Shown in pieces: positions 34,886-43,334 of a stretch of 64,000 nucleotides of DNA. Origin of the DNA: Pseudomonas sp. VD-NE ins (GTDB taxonomy: Bacteria; Pseudomonadota; Gammaproteobacteria; Pseudomonadales; Pseudomonadaceae). The notes under the pieces were generated by a model, which was not told where the DNA came from, did no database searches, and worked only from the letters and a program-made list of their open reading frames with translations. Location: contig NZ_CP134772.1 in assembly GCF_031882575.1 (NCBI RefSeq), positions 3,429,001 to 3,493,000 on the forward strand. The letters are read 5' to 3'. Every line of letters begins with the position of its first letter. The stretch's first letter is position 1. A program made the position numbers and the translations under genes.

Positions 34886-35398
34886 TCAATCAGATTCAAA
34901 AATTTTTCTAACATACGATTGACACGCCTGCAGCGCGATCAACCCCCGGTCGCTGGTGTTGGTAATGTCGATAATTCGTTGAGCATGCGCCGGGTCAAGT
35001 CGGGCGCGTACGGTTGCATGATCCACGCCGCGGGCGCCGGCGGTGGCAGGCATGTCGCAGCCTTTGGCAACGTCGGTTGCGTCGAGGAGGACTGACAGCC
35101 GCAGATCAGAAGTGGCAAGGCGATCACGCAGGCGATCTTGGTCACGTTGGGCATCGGTCATTTTCTCGAAGTGGGTTTTCTCGCTGGCCGAAAGCTTCTG
35201 CTCGAGCGCCAGGCGCTTGTCCTGCTCGACCTGTTGGGCGGTAGCTGCAGCGATGGTCAATTGATTGAGGGTTTCCGCGCTCAGCCTCGCCTGCTCCGCC
35301 AACTGTTGCCCATAACGCCAGTCCTGAAACTGCCAGGCGCTGCCGAAGCCGGCGAGCACCAGCGCAAGCGCGCCCACCGCTTTCCAAGGTACGACCAT
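34886..35398 (-). CDS. Rz-like i-spanin
   Basis: 170 residues: N-terminal membrane anchor (about 6-23) and a long periplasmic coiled coil (about 30-110), then a cysteine-bearing C-terminus. It disrupts the outer membrane with Rz1 in the last step of lysis. ATG 35398 overlaps the endolysin stop (TGATG). An Rz1-type lipoprotein gene is nested in another frame inside it. Confidence 0.88.
   Translation of the reverse strand: MVVPWKAVGALALVLAGFGSAWQFQDWRYGQQLAEQARLSAETLNQLTIAAATAQQVEQDKRLALEQKLSASEKTHFEKMTDAQRDQDRLRDRLATSDLRLSVLLDATDVAKGCDMPATAGARGVDHATVRARLDPAHAQRIIDITNTSDRGLIALQACQSYVRKIFESD
34939..35154 (-). CDS. Rz1-like o-spanin lipoprotein, nested in Rz
   Basis: 71 residues in a different frame within the Rz gene. 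The lipobox LLICGC (Cys20) follows a short hydrophobic signal, and the mature part is proline-rich (LPPPAPAAW), both hallmarks of Rz1. Entirely embedded Rz1 is the lambda arrangement. It should join the C-terminus of Rz to span the periplasm. Confidence 0.85.
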   Translation of the reverse strand: MPNVTKIACVIALPLLICGCQSSSTQPTLPKAATCLPPPAPAAWIMQPYAPDLTRRMLNELSTLPTPATGG

Positions 35399-35820
35399 CA
35401 CGGCACATCCCTGAAGAACACGTGACCACCCAACTTGAGCGTCTGCTTTGCCTTCGCCGCCCAGGCCGGGGCCTTGATGCTGGTGGCGTAGTAGTGCGTG
35501 GCACCGCCGGTAGGATCCAGCACTTTCCCGTCGATCACTTGGTCAGCCGCGATCCGGCACTGCGCCAGCTCGCGGAACGGAATCTGCTTCACGCCAATCA
35601 GGAACTGATAGTTCGGGTCTGTCTTGTTCCAGCAGCTGAACTGGTACTTTGCCTGGCAAACGCCAGCGTAGCCCTCACCCCACCACGAACTTTCCCTCCC
35701 ATCAAACACGCGGTTGCGAATCGTCCAGGCCACGGCGATCTGGCCGGCAGTTCCTTCGCCGCGGGCCTCTCCCCACAGCGTGCGCGCGAGGATGTCTCGA
35801 TCTTTTTCGGTTGCAGTCAT
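35398..35820 (-). CDS. SleB-type cell-wall hydrolase, phage endolysin
   Basis: 140 residues of the Hydrolase_2 (SleB) family, starting RDILARTLWGEARGEG with the catalytic glutamate, then AVAWTIRNRV and a DPTGGATHYYA block. It cleaves peptidoglycan. ATG 35820 has GGAG 6 nt upstream; another ATG precedes it by one codon. No signal peptide, so release needs the holin, which is encoded far away at 63261-63593. It is directly followed by Rz. Confidence 0.9.
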   Translation of the reverse strand: MTATEKDRDILARTLWGEARGEGTAGQIAVAWTIRNRVFDGRESSWWGEGYAGVCQAKYQFSCWNKTDPNYQFLIGVKQIPFRELAQCRIAADQVIDGKVLDPTGGATHYYATSIKAPAWAAKAKQTLKLGGHVFFRDVP

Positions 35821-35836
35821 CATTATCTCCAAGCAC

Positions 35837-35858
35837 AAAAAAACCGCCTCATGGGCGG
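35837..35858 (-). terminator. Rho-independent terminator before the lysis genes
   Basis: On the minus strand CCGCCCATGAGGCGG followed by TTTTTTT. It separates the tail-fibre genes from the endolysin gene. The same sequence with its flank is repeated at 42096-42120. Confidence 0.85.
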
Positions 35859-35877
35859 CCGGGTATTCTTGATTCGA

Positions 35878-36120
35878 TCACGCCGGATTGGCTTGCGGCA
35901 GTGGGTACCGCGCTTTAATCGCCGCTACTGAGGCGACCCACGGCAAATAGTCCGGCTCCAGTCCCTGACTGAGTGCGTCATAGGCGATTTCCAAACGCAG
36001 CGGATCCGACTCCGCCTGATAGGCCGCACGGCGCTGCGCACGGGCTGTTTCGAAATCGGCCTGAAACTGCTCAGACTTCCGCTGCTCGGCGGTGATCACT
36101 TTGCTGAAGTCGATGTTCAT
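35878..36120 (-). CDS. Small phage tail-fibre accessory protein, 80 aa
   Basis: A charged helical protein (SKVITAEQRKSEQFQADFE) with a C-terminal LPWVASVAAIKARYP segment like tail-fibre assembly proteins of Pseudomonas phages. The ATG overlaps the upstream stop (ATGA). Its place at the end of the tail operon suggests a fibre chaperone; this is inference. Confidence 0.75.
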   Translation of the reverse strand: MNIDFSKVITAEQRKSEQFQADFETARAQRRAAYQAESDPLRLEIAYDALSQGLEPDYLPWVASVAAIKARYPLPQANPA

Positions 36121-36407
36121 TCCGGCAGCCTCACTTCGCCGTCTGGCGGGTTGACGATATCGACCGGAAAGCACGCAGCCTCACCGGCGTCCACGGCAAT
36201 TGGAAGTGACAAAGTGATAACCAGCTGGCCGTTTACCCGCTCAACCGGGAGTTCGACCCGCCGGCATCCTACGGCTTCGGCCGGCAATGTCGCGCCGTCC
36301 GGCAATGCAGTGAAGTCGAAGGTCTCACCGTCAATGGTGAGCGCGTCGCCAGACTTGGAAAGCGTCATGACGCCGTCCATGCGGATGGGGGAAAGCTTGA
36401 TGATCAT
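36117..36407 (-). CDS. Phage tail-associated protein, 96 aa
   Basis: Beta-rich small protein (TLSKSGDALTIDGETFDFTAL). AAGGAG lies 7-8 nt before the ATG. It lies between the fibre gene and the 80-aa accessory protein and is coupled to the latter. Function unknown. Confidence 0.75.
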   Translation of the reverse strand: MIIKLSPIRMDGVMTLSKSGDALTIDGETFDFTALPDGATLPAEAVGCRRVELPVERVNGQLVITLSLPIAVDAGEAACFPVDIVNPPDGEVRLPE

Positions 36408-36417
36408 GAAGTACTCC

Positions 36418-37419
36418 TTAGAACCAGCGGCCGGTTGCGAACAGACGCGAAGCGCGACCGGTGGAATCGTTGTAGAAAGCCATGCGCGACCAGTTCACGC
36501 TGGTTGGTGTCGGCGGTGCATTTTGGGTCATGACGCCGTTACCCGTGTTGGGCATCCCGAGGAATACCGGTTCTGACCCAGCCACGAACGCGGCAGGAAA
36601 CGTCCAGACGGTACCGGGGCTCATCCAGCCATTCCCTTGTGCTGTAGTCGCCGTAGTCGCACCGGTCGTGCACGTGCAGAACTGCGTCCCGTCAGCAAAA
36701 CGAACCCAGGTCCCGTTGACATTCGACCCACTCTCCACGACATTGCGCCCAGCAAGCTGAAGACCCACTGGTACGTTCAGCACGCCTGCATACGAGTAGG
36801 TCATGAAAGGGCCGCCGGCGGTATTGGCCTGGTTGACGGTTCGCCAACTGAAACCGCCGCTGCCGCCACCTTGGTTGCAGGTGAAAGACACTGCGCCAGA
36901 CATACCGCTGCCATTACCGGTTTCGTTCCAGCCTAGGAAACCACCACCGCCCGAGGGTACTGCCCCGGTCACCACACGAAGCGAATTGAAAATGGGCGTA
37001 TAGGCGCCACCCACCACAGGCATAGCACCAATAGCAGCAAGCAATTCAGAGTTGTTGTTCGTCGCGACCCCGACACCGCCCTTGGTCAATGGCAGGATTT
37101 CGTAGTTACCCGTGGTGCCGAGGGCCGCGAGTTTCCCTCCCCACTGCAGGTTGATGTTATTAAACGCATCGGCCAACGCTTTCGGATAACCCTGAACCGG
37201 CATAATTGCGTATGTTGCCCCGCTCTCAGTTGCGCCTTTGTAAGCCGGTATAATTGAAATAACTGTCGCGCTAGCAACATTTCCTACTTCGTAATTCAAA
37301 CCATCCGGCCCAACGAAGGCGTCACCTATCTTTGCGTTTGCGGCAAAGTCTGCATTCACACCAATAACCGTCGTCGATCCGTTCGCAACATTAACTGTCC
37401 CGCCTCTAAGCCAAGGCAT
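36418..37419 (-). CDS. Phage tail fibre protein
   Basis: 333 residues, Gly/Ser/Thr/Asn-rich, with a repetitive beta pattern. The N-terminal part (about 1-75) resembles a carbohydrate-binding or spike domain (WLRGGTVNVANGSTTVIG), and the C-terminus (WVRFADGTQFCTCT and the gp53-like MAFYNDSTGRASRLFATGRWF end) is typical of Pseudomonas phage fibres. It probably recognises the host surface. ATG 37419 is preceded by GAGGGG. Confidence 0.85.
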   Translation of the reverse strand: MPWLRGGTVNVANGSTTVIGVNADFAANAKIGDAFVGPDGLNYEVGNVASATVISIIPAYKGATESGATYAIMPVQGYPKALADAFNNINLQWGGKLAALGTTGNYEILPLTKGGVGVATNNNSELLAAIGAMPVVGGAYTPIFNSLRVVTGAVPSGGGGFLGWNETGNGSGMSGAVSFTCNQGGGSGGFSWRTVNQANTAGGPFMTYSYAGVLNVPVGLQLAGRNVVESGSNVNGTWVRFADGTQFCTCTTGATTATTAQGNGWMSPGTVWTFPAAFVAGSEPVFLGMPNTGNGVMTQNAPPTPTSVNWSRMAFYNDSTGRASRLFATGRWF

Positions 37420-37463
37420 AGCTACCCCTCTTTGGCAAAGTACCAAACATGCAATTTAAATTA

Positions 37464-37475
37464 ATACAGCTGTAT
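37464..37475. repeat. Short palindrome ATACAGCTGTAT
   Basis: A perfect 12-bp palindrome in the short gap between two fibre genes. It is not a LexA site, since the half-sites are in the wrong order. Significance unknown. Confidence 0.4.
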
Positions 37476-38158
37476 CAGCCGAGCTTTGCAAACATCGCCG
37501 GCAACCAGAATGCATACGGGTTTGAGAATGCGACAGTTACCGCATATAGCGCCTTATTTTTGAAATCCCACCACGAATAAAGAGCTCTACCAACGTTATC
37601 GCTGTTATACATCCGAGTTGAAAAGGAGTTAGCCAGCAAATATTCATTTTCAGGAAAATCGAACGGCACAGTATAGTAGTTAATATATTCGCCCTGCGCC
37701 CCTCGACCGGTCATCACGTAAGTCCAGTTTTGGAACGCGCGAGTAAACAATACGCTCGGCGTACCGGTATCGAAAATAGGCTTGGCAGTTTCAGAAAAAA
37801 GTCTGACGCCGTATTCTGCAATCGACTGAGCACCAAACGAAGCGACGATATACCTGCCGTTTGGATAAAACCCGATCTGGTTGTACATCCCCGTCAAAAA
37901 ACCTGTCCAGTTACCGGGGCTACCTATCAAGCCAGCGGCGCCGCCCAACTGTGCCATCCCGTCAACAGTATCCGGTCTGATGAAAATAAAGGGCTGTTCG
38001 ATGGTGGTTATAGGGGTTGGGAAGGTGACCACGGATCCATAATTACCGGGGCCGTAGTTCGGCGAATATCGCCCTGTGAAAATCACACACAGCCTTGCAT
38101 ATTCCGAATCCAGGACAACTTCATTGTCTTTATTGACAAAACTCAGACCATAGGTCAT
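37475..38158 (-). CDS. Phage tail tip/fibre-region protein, 227 aa
   Basis: Aromatic- and Gly/Asn-rich beta protein without signal peptide (FTGRYSPNYGPGNYGS near 28-43). It is coupled to the upstream 105-aa gene (TAATG). Codon use and base composition are more AT-rich than gene J, suggesting recent acquisition. Likely a receptor-binding part or baseplate-like subunit; function unknown. Confidence 0.78.
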   Translation of the reverse strand: MTYGLSFVNKDNEVVLDSEYARLCVIFTGRYSPNYGPGNYGSVVTFPTPITTIEQPFIFIRPDTVDGMAQLGGAAGLIGSPGNWTGFLTGMYNQIGFYPNGRYIVASFGAQSIAEYGVRLFSETAKPIFDTGTPSVLFTRAFQNWTYVMTGRGAQGEYINYYTVPFDFPENEYLLANSFSTRMYNSDNVGRALYSWWDFKNKALYAVTVAFSNPYAFWLPAMFAKLG

Positions 38159-38475
38159 TAACGAAACCTCACAACAAACAACCGCATAGAACCTGCTGAT
38201 GTATTACTGGCGTCGAACATGCGCGTATAGTTATACACGCGCGCGACACCATTCAGCATTTCAGTCTCAAACTGTCTATCATTTGACGTAGGTGTTGTTA
38301 TTGGCAGGATAAACGCGATTGCATTATTTGGATTACAGCCGGGAACAGCAAAGTCCTGTGTTCCTTTTGCGTTAGGAAAGGTCACCACCACTGACAATAC
38401 CAACCTGACAGTGAATGAGTTCTCGTCAATCTCCGGAAGTCCTTGTGCGCTCCACGTGCCCAATCCATATTCCAT
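38158..38475 (-). CDS. Phage tail-tip accessory protein, 105 aa
   Basis: Beta-rich (FTVRLVLSVVVTFPNAKGTQDF) with no recognised domain. Its ATG overlaps the J stop (TAATG) and its own stop overlaps the next start, so J, this gene and the 227-aa gene form a coupled set. It may link fibres to the tail tip. Confidence 0.75.
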   Translation of the reverse strand: MEYGLGTWSAQGLPEIDENSFTVRLVLSVVVTFPNAKGTQDFAVPGCNPNNAIAFILPITTPTSNDRQFETEMLNGVARVYNYTRMFDASNTSAGSMRLFVVRFR

Positions 38476-41400
38476 TATGAAAGTCTCCCGAATTTGGCTC
38501 GCAGTGTTCCAGCTGCATCGAATGCCGCAAGTCCATCATTATTGAGAAGAGACGAACCTCCAGAGCCAGCGCTTCGCAGTGTCAATGTCCCGGCTGGAAT
38601 GTTGATTTCCAACAGCGGCTGGCCTTGAGCGTTTAATGTTGCCGAACGCAGCGTCATGCCTAGGACCAGATCCTTGATGAAGGCTTGGCTGATAATTGCG
38701 GTGTTCATGAACACCTGGCCACTCTGTACAACAAATGGCGCAATCATTTGGCCGCTCACTTCATCAAGGATCGCGAAACGTTGAGCGAACGCAAGGATCT
38801 GCGACTCTTGCTGTTCACCCTCCACGCCGATGGCGAGGCCAGCCATCACTGTTCTGTTTCCCACAGTGGTGGACGTTTTGATGGTGGTCAGCGCAGACAC
38901 TTTGCCGTTCAAACCAGAAACGGCGGTGCTCGCGGTTTCTGCTTTTGCGGTGGCGTTGTTGGCGGTAGCCGAGATGGTCTCGATGCGCTGCGCCGTGGCT
39001 TCTTTATCTGTTGCAACCGCAGATTCCAGTGTTGAGAGATTCGCGGCATTTTTCCCTACCGCAGCATCAATGGACGTGAAGCGCGTTGCTGACGCAAGCT
39101 TCTCCTCCGCTATTACCTTCTCATTTGTCACGATGCTGGCCGTGTTGTGATATGCCTTCAGCGCCTCGCTCATTGCGCCAGTGCCGTCATCCTCTCGCCA
39201 CACCGCTTGCAGGGCCTGCATCGTTGACGCCTGCGCGGAAACCTTGCCATCGATGGTTTGAATCAGCGTCGTGTGCTGCTGGATCTGTAAGGCCATCGCA
39301 TTGGTGGTTTCGGCAATGGTGCCCATGTCGTACCAGAACTCAGCATTCGGCGGCGTTGTGCCGGCCGGCACAGCCTTGATGGCTGAAAATAGCCGGCCAT
39401 CCAACCGCACTATTTCGCCTTTTCCGTATGGCTTCGCCGGGTCATAGACCATGGCATCGGTGATTTCGCCGATCAGGTTTTCAAGCTCTTGCTTGGCTTG
39501 CTCAAGCCGCTCATTGACCGAACCTTCGCCATCGCCAGAGATTTTCCCAATCTCTTTGAAAAGCTGCTCTCCCAAGGCTGACTCTTGGATTTTCCCGAGG
39601 AAATACTGCTCGTACTCAGACTGGTCGATGCTCACCTGCCCGTTGACACCATTTACTGCTGGGTACCATGGCCCTACGTTGCCAATGCGATCGACCAGCC
39701 TCCCCCAGAAAAACAGAGTGGTGCCCGGCACAACGTTCTGCATTTCGTGGTTCGATTGGGGATAGGCGAAATCCGCCAACTTCACAGCAGTAGCCAGATC
39801 GTTGATCTTGTTGTTCCAGATCTCCGTGCGCTGGGTGTCTTCCGCACCAGGTGGAAACCCCCATTCCAGACCAATGCCGTAAACCTTGCTGATCGTTTTC
39901 AGATACGCCAGTGCGGGCGGCAGCCCCTGCTTCCCGCTGAGGTTCGTCAGGATCGAGTTGCGCCATGGCGAAGTGATGTCGAACGCGCTCACCGCACGCA
40001 CCCGCGCCACGTAGGCACCGGCATAGATACCGACCACGTCTGCGTTGGTCATACCTGTGCGCTGTAGTTTGATCCAGTTACCGCTGTCTTTGCGCCATTC
40101 CACGTCATAGCCAACCGCGCCGTCCACGGCGGGCCAGCTTATGGTCATGGTGGCCACGGCCAGACCCTGCACGATCGACGACGTCGACGACAGTGTCACG
40201 CTCGCCGGCGCTGGAACAACGGTGATCGGGATGACGCTGATCGGCCGCTCTTCCAAGCGGGCGCCGGTATCGATATAGGCGAACTTGCTCGGTTCAAATT
40301 GCAACGCACTGATTTCGTAGTCGCCTTCAATCGTGCGTTTGGTGCGCAGCACGCGGTACAGCGGGATTGCCAAATCATCGGCGTCGAGCGCCCATTGCAG
40401 TTGCGCAACCGGTGGTTCGCTGTAGGCAACTGTGACGGTCACGGCGCGGCCGTTGACGCTCTGCACTGTCCGACCTTCGGCGCGGCCACCCGGCAGGTTG
40501 ATGATCAGCCGGTCGCCGGCCTTGGCCTGGGTATCGCGATCAAGTGTGATCACCCGCCCCGCCACTGCCGAGATCCGGCCGCCGACTTCACGACCAGCGA
40601 GCAGCGAATCGGCAACCGGGATGACATGGCCAGGCAGCGGAATCACACCTTCCATACCGGTCTTAAACGACACGGTGCGGTCTTGGTTGTTGCTCAAGAT
40701 CGCCCACTTGCCACGGCGCTGGGCCTCAGATGCGCGTGTGCAGCCAATGGCGCTCAGCTCGGTCGGCCGATCACCATACCGGCGCTGCAGATCGAGGTCA
40801 GAAAACGGGATGACGTCTGTGTCGTAGTTGTTCGCCGGGTTGTCATAGCTGACCAGCGCCCGGGTGTAACGGGTCTTCGCCGAAGCGCTGCCATAGGAGA
40901 ACTTTCCGTCGATAACGTTGGACCGGGTGAAGACGTAGTCGAAGTCCTGCGCTCGCGGCATGTCTGCCTGCATCACCAACTGTCCCTGCGCCCAGTACGT
41001 CATGCCTCGGTAAATCGCCGAGATATCGCGCAGCAGCGACCAGGCATCGGCCTTCCCCTGCAGGTTCATGTCACAGAGGAAGCGTGGTTCCTGCCCGCTT
41101 AATCCGTTCGGCACCAGCTGGTCGCAGTATTGGGCGATGCGATACAGCTCCCACTTGTCGACCATGAACGGCTTGATGCGCTTGCCCAAGCCGAAGCGCT
41201 CTTCAGTGCAAATGCCGTAGGTGATCCACGCCGGGTTATTAGTCCAGGCCGATTTCATCGAGCCGTCCCACGTCCCCGTATAGGTGCGCTGAATCGGGTC
41301 ATAGTTGCTCGGCACCATCCAGCGGCGAGCCTTGCACTTGACGGTGACGGCCGGGATGTTGGTGAACTGCTCAGCGTCGAACTCGATGTAGAGAAGCGCG

Positions 41401-42080
41401 GTATTCGGGTAGCGAAGCTTCGCGTCGATCACCTCGGTGTAGCCGGCCACCAGCATGGTGTCGGCGATCTTGTTGGTGTTCTGATTCGGAGTCAGGCGGC
41501 GCACGCGGATCTGCCAGCCGGTAGTGGCGTCCGGCAGGTCAATGCGGCGCGAGCGCTCGTAGCGCGTGGTGGTCTTGCCGTCGACAGCATCCACCAGCAC
41601 CTGCTGATAGGCGCCGCCGTCGGTGGCCACATCAATGGCGTACTCCATGCGGTACCCGCCAACGTTGCCTTCGTCGTCGGACCGTTGCAGTGCCGGCCAG
41701 GCCAGTCGCATGCGCACCGCAGAAAGCTGAGTGTTAGTAATCGACCGCACCCACGCGGTATCGCTGCGCAGTTCGATGTTCAGCGATGTCTCATTCTCCA
41801 CGGCCGGAATGCCGGGGATGTAGGTCTGATCCACGGAGCCCGGGCGCCAATCCCACTTCACGTTCGGGAAGTTGTAGTTGCCGCTGGAATCGCGGATTGG
41901 CGTGTTGTCCAGATAGATGTCGTAATCGGTCGGGACGCCGTCGAATTCACCCTCGCCCACGGCGATCAACAGCTTGGCCAAGTTGGTCGAGCGCAGGCTG
42001 TCGGAGGCTTCGGTTGGCGACTTCGGCTTGCTGCTGCCGCCCTTCTCGCCGCTGATGTCGATCTGTGCTGCTGCGCCCAT
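38475..42080 (-). CDS. J: Tip attachment protein J (host specificity)
   Basis: 1201 residues, the size and order of lambda gpJ. The N-terminal 600 residues hold the tail-tip domains (ISGEKGGSSKPKSPTEASDSL start; central GQLVMQADMPRAQDF), a fibronectin III domain lies at about 630-715 (MTISWPAVDGAVGYDVEWRK), and the C-terminal third is a helical, threonine-rich DUF1983-like region ending in a beta segment. It forms the tail tip and determines adsorption together with the downstream fibres. Terminator sequence lies just upstream of the start. Confidence 0.93.
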   Translation of the reverse strand: MGAAAQIDISGEKGGSSKPKSPTEASDSLRSTNLAKLLIAVGEGEFDGVPTDYDIYLDNTPIRDSSGNYNFPNVKWDWRPGSVDQTYIPGIPAVENETSLNIELRSDTAWVRSITNTQLSAVRMRLAWPALQRSDDEGNVGGYRMEYAIDVATDGGAYQQVLVDAVDGKTTTRYERSRRIDLPDATTGWQIRVRRLTPNQNTNKIADTMLVAGYTEVIDAKLRYPNTALLYIEFDAEQFTNIPAVTVKCKARRWMVPSNYDPIQRTYTGTWDGSMKSAWTNNPAWITYGICTEERFGLGKRIKPFMVDKWELYRIAQYCDQLVPNGLSGQEPRFLCDMNLQGKADAWSLLRDISAIYRGMTYWAQGQLVMQADMPRAQDFDYVFTRSNVIDGKFSYGSASAKTRYTRALVSYDNPANNYDTDVIPFSDLDLQRRYGDRPTELSAIGCTRASEAQRRGKWAILSNNQDRTVSFKTGMEGVIPLPGHVIPVADSLLAGREVGGRISAVAGRVITLDRDTQAKAGDRLIINLPGGRAEGRTVQSVNGRAVTVTVAYSEPPVAQLQWALDADDLAIPLYRVLRTKRTIEGDYEISALQFEPSKFAYIDTGARLEERPISVIPITVVPAPASVTLSSTSSIVQGLAVATMTISWPAVDGAVGYDVEWRKDSGNWIKLQRTGMTNADVVGIYAGAYVARVRAVSAFDITSPWRNSILTNLSGKQGLPPALAYLKTISKVYGIGLEWGFPPGAEDTQRTEIWNNKINDLATAVKLADFAYPQSNHEMQNVVPGTTLFFWGRLVDRIGNVGPWYPAVNGVNGQVSIDQSEYEQYFLGKIQESALGEQLFKEIGKISGDGEGSVNERLEQAKQELENLIGEITDAMVYDPAKPYGKGEIVRLDGRLFSAIKAVPAGTTPPNAEFWYDMGTIAETTNAMALQIQQHTTLIQTIDGKVSAQASTMQALQAVWREDDGTGAMSEALKAYHNTASIVTNEKVIAEEKLASATRFTSIDAAVGKNAANLSTLESAVATDKEATAQRIETISATANNATAKAETASTAVSGLNGKVSALTTIKTSTTVGNRTVMAGLAIGVEGEQQESQILAFAQRFAILDEVSGQMIAPFVVQSGQVFMNTAIISQAFIKDLVLGMTLRSATLNAQGQPLLEINIPAGTLTLRSAGSGGSSLLNNDGLAAFDAAGTLRAKFGRLS

Positions 42081-42095
42081 GCTTTCCTCCAGGCA

Positions 42096-42120
42096 TAAAA
42101 AAACCGCCTCATGGGCGGTT
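42096..42120 (-). terminator. Terminator between genes I and J
   Basis: On the minus strand AACCGCC-CATGA-GGCGGTT plus TTTTTTT. It closely repeats the element at 35837-35858. Since it precedes J, antitermination or a local promoter would be needed for J expression. Confidence 0.85.
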
Positions 42121-42138
42121 GATGTGTTGCTGACCTGC

Positions 42139-42732
42139 TTACACTTTGTCTTCAGCCAGGATCGAAGCAGAGATGATCATCCCGCCCCACCGGCGTTCGC
42201 CGATGCAGATCGGTGCCGGGTTGCCGCTGGCCGTGGTGTTCTTGGCGCTGCCGAAGGCGTAGGACGGGGAGTTTTCGGGGGATGCGCTTTGCTTCAGGCC
42301 CGTCGCTTGCGGACTCAGGAGCTGCACGACGCCACCGATTGTCAGACCAACACCGGCTGAAAAGAGACTCGGCCCAGCCCCGCCAGCAAAAAAAGAAGCC
42401 GCGATCAGCACCACCCCGATAATCGTTTGGAATACCCCTGCGCGTTTGCTTCCCGTAATTACTGGGACGATACGAATTTCGTGAGTACCTCCCAATGAGA
42501 AATCTTTCTCGCCGACGTTCTTTTTATTACGGAAAATCGCGAAACGCATGCCGCGTAGATCTAGGTCTTTGATCGCCTTATCAAAACCATCTAGCGTGCA
42601 TTTCAAAGCCTTGAAGGCCTCACCAACTGACTTTGTTCCGAGTTCTCGATAATGAGTTCGCCCGAACAGTTTTGCCAGCGGCCCCGATAGTAGGATGGTT
42701 GTCATCAATGGATTGGAAGCTGTCGCCGACAT
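42139..42732 (-). CDS. I: Tail assembly protein I
   Basis: 197 residues, like lambda gpI: an N-terminal ubiquitin-like part (LGTKSVGEAFKALKCTLDG) and a C-terminal hydrophobic region (GVVLIAASFFAGGAGPSLFSAG). It lies directly before J as in lambda. ATG 42732 has AGGAGT 9 nt upstream. In lambda it follows K at once; here about 2.2 kb of cargo separates K from I. Confidence 0.88.
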   Translation of the reverse strand: MSATASNPLMTTILLSGPLAKLFGRTHYRELGTKSVGEAFKALKCTLDGFDKAIKDLDLRGMRFAIFRNKKNVGEKDFSLGGTHEIRIVPVITGSKRAGVFQTIIGVVLIAASFFAGGAGPSLFSAGVGLTIGGVVQLLSPQATGLKQSASPENSPSYAFGSAKNTTASGNPAPICIGERRWGGMIISASILAEDKV

Positions 42733-42751
42733 AACATATTTACTCCTGACG

Positions 42752-42776
42752 AAAAAAAACCGCCATTTGGCGGTTT
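42752..42776 (-). terminator. Terminator after the first lipoprotein gene
   Basis: AAACCGCC-AAAT-GGCGGTTT plus a T-run on the minus strand. It ends the moron lipoprotein transcript before gene I. Confidence 0.85.
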
Positions 42777-42791
42777 GTTGATCTAGTCGGG

Positions 42792-43136
42792 TCACAGACA
42801 GTCTCGGACTGCGTCCTCAATCGCTCCGCGTCCCACCATTTTTGCCCACGGCATTCTCTGATAGAGGGACACCTTGCTTCCCGAGCCGACGCTGGTTACT
42901 TCAAGCACTTCATCAGCCGAGATATCTGTTGCCACGATTAAGCGATAGCCGTTCTCAGTTTCAGACATAGTCGATGCTGAGCGGGACTCCTGCCATTTAG
43001 GCAGTACACACAAAGCGTATTGTTTAGGCGACTTCTTCGAGCTTGCGCTAATGGACGGAGGATTCTTTTTCAAATCACTCGGGGTTGAACAACCCGCCAA
43101 CAGCATTGCCCCCAACGCCACTACGATAAATTTCAT
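42792..43136 (-). CDS. Moron lipoprotein A, 114 aa
   Basis: Lipobox LLAGC at Cys16 after a short signal. The mature part has CVLPKWQ and ends in DCL, a pattern shared with lipoprotein B (43335-43685): both have a conserved Cys-Val-Leu-x2-Trp-Gln motif, a GSxVxLY strand and a C-terminal CL. ATG 43136 has AGGAG 8 nt upstream. As a prophage-borne envelope protein it may alter the host surface, for example in superinfection exclusion (inference). Confidence 0.8.
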   Translation of the reverse strand: MKFIVVALGAMLLAGCSTPSDLKKNPPSISASSKKSPKQYALCVLPKWQESRSASTMSETENGYRLIVATDISADEVLEVTSVGSGSKVSLYQRMPWAKMVGRGAIEDAVRDCL

Positions 43137-43169
43137 GCAGGTCACTCCTGTGGAAAATGGCCCACGATA

Positions 43170-43298
43170 TCACTGCGCGTCCTTGTGGCGCAGCACCAAC
43201 CGTGTTCTGTCGAGCCACGGCCCGCCGAAGACTATGACATCAGGTGCTAGTCCATACATATGGTGTAAAGAGCGGGGAAAAACCGAACGCTGCGGCAT
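43170..43298 (-). pseudogene. Relic of the 3' end of tail gene K
   Basis: Read on the minus strand this gives HHMYGLAPDVIVFGGPWLDR then TRLVLRHKDAQ and stop, which closely matches the C-terminus of the K protein at 44914-45678 (HHLYGRPSEVIVFGGPWHER, TRLILRHKDAQ). Upstream of HH the match continues with a frame change. It lies just before lipoprotein A and has no ribosome site, so it is a dead fragment left by recombination. Confidence 0.85.
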
Positions 43299-43303
43299 GC
43301 TCC

Positions 43304-43330
43304 AAACAAAAAAAGCCGCCTGAAGGCAGC
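43304..43330 (-). terminator. Terminator after moron lipoprotein B
   Basis: GCTGCC-TTCA-GGCGGC followed by seven T on the minus strand; one G-U pair in the stem. It follows the stop of lipoprotein B. Confidence 0.7.
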
Positions 43331-43334
43331 CCTG

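Noticed and set aside
37464..37475. ATACAGCTGTAT as an SOS box
   Set aside because: The half-sites are in the reverse order to CTGT-N8-ACAG, so LexA would not bind.
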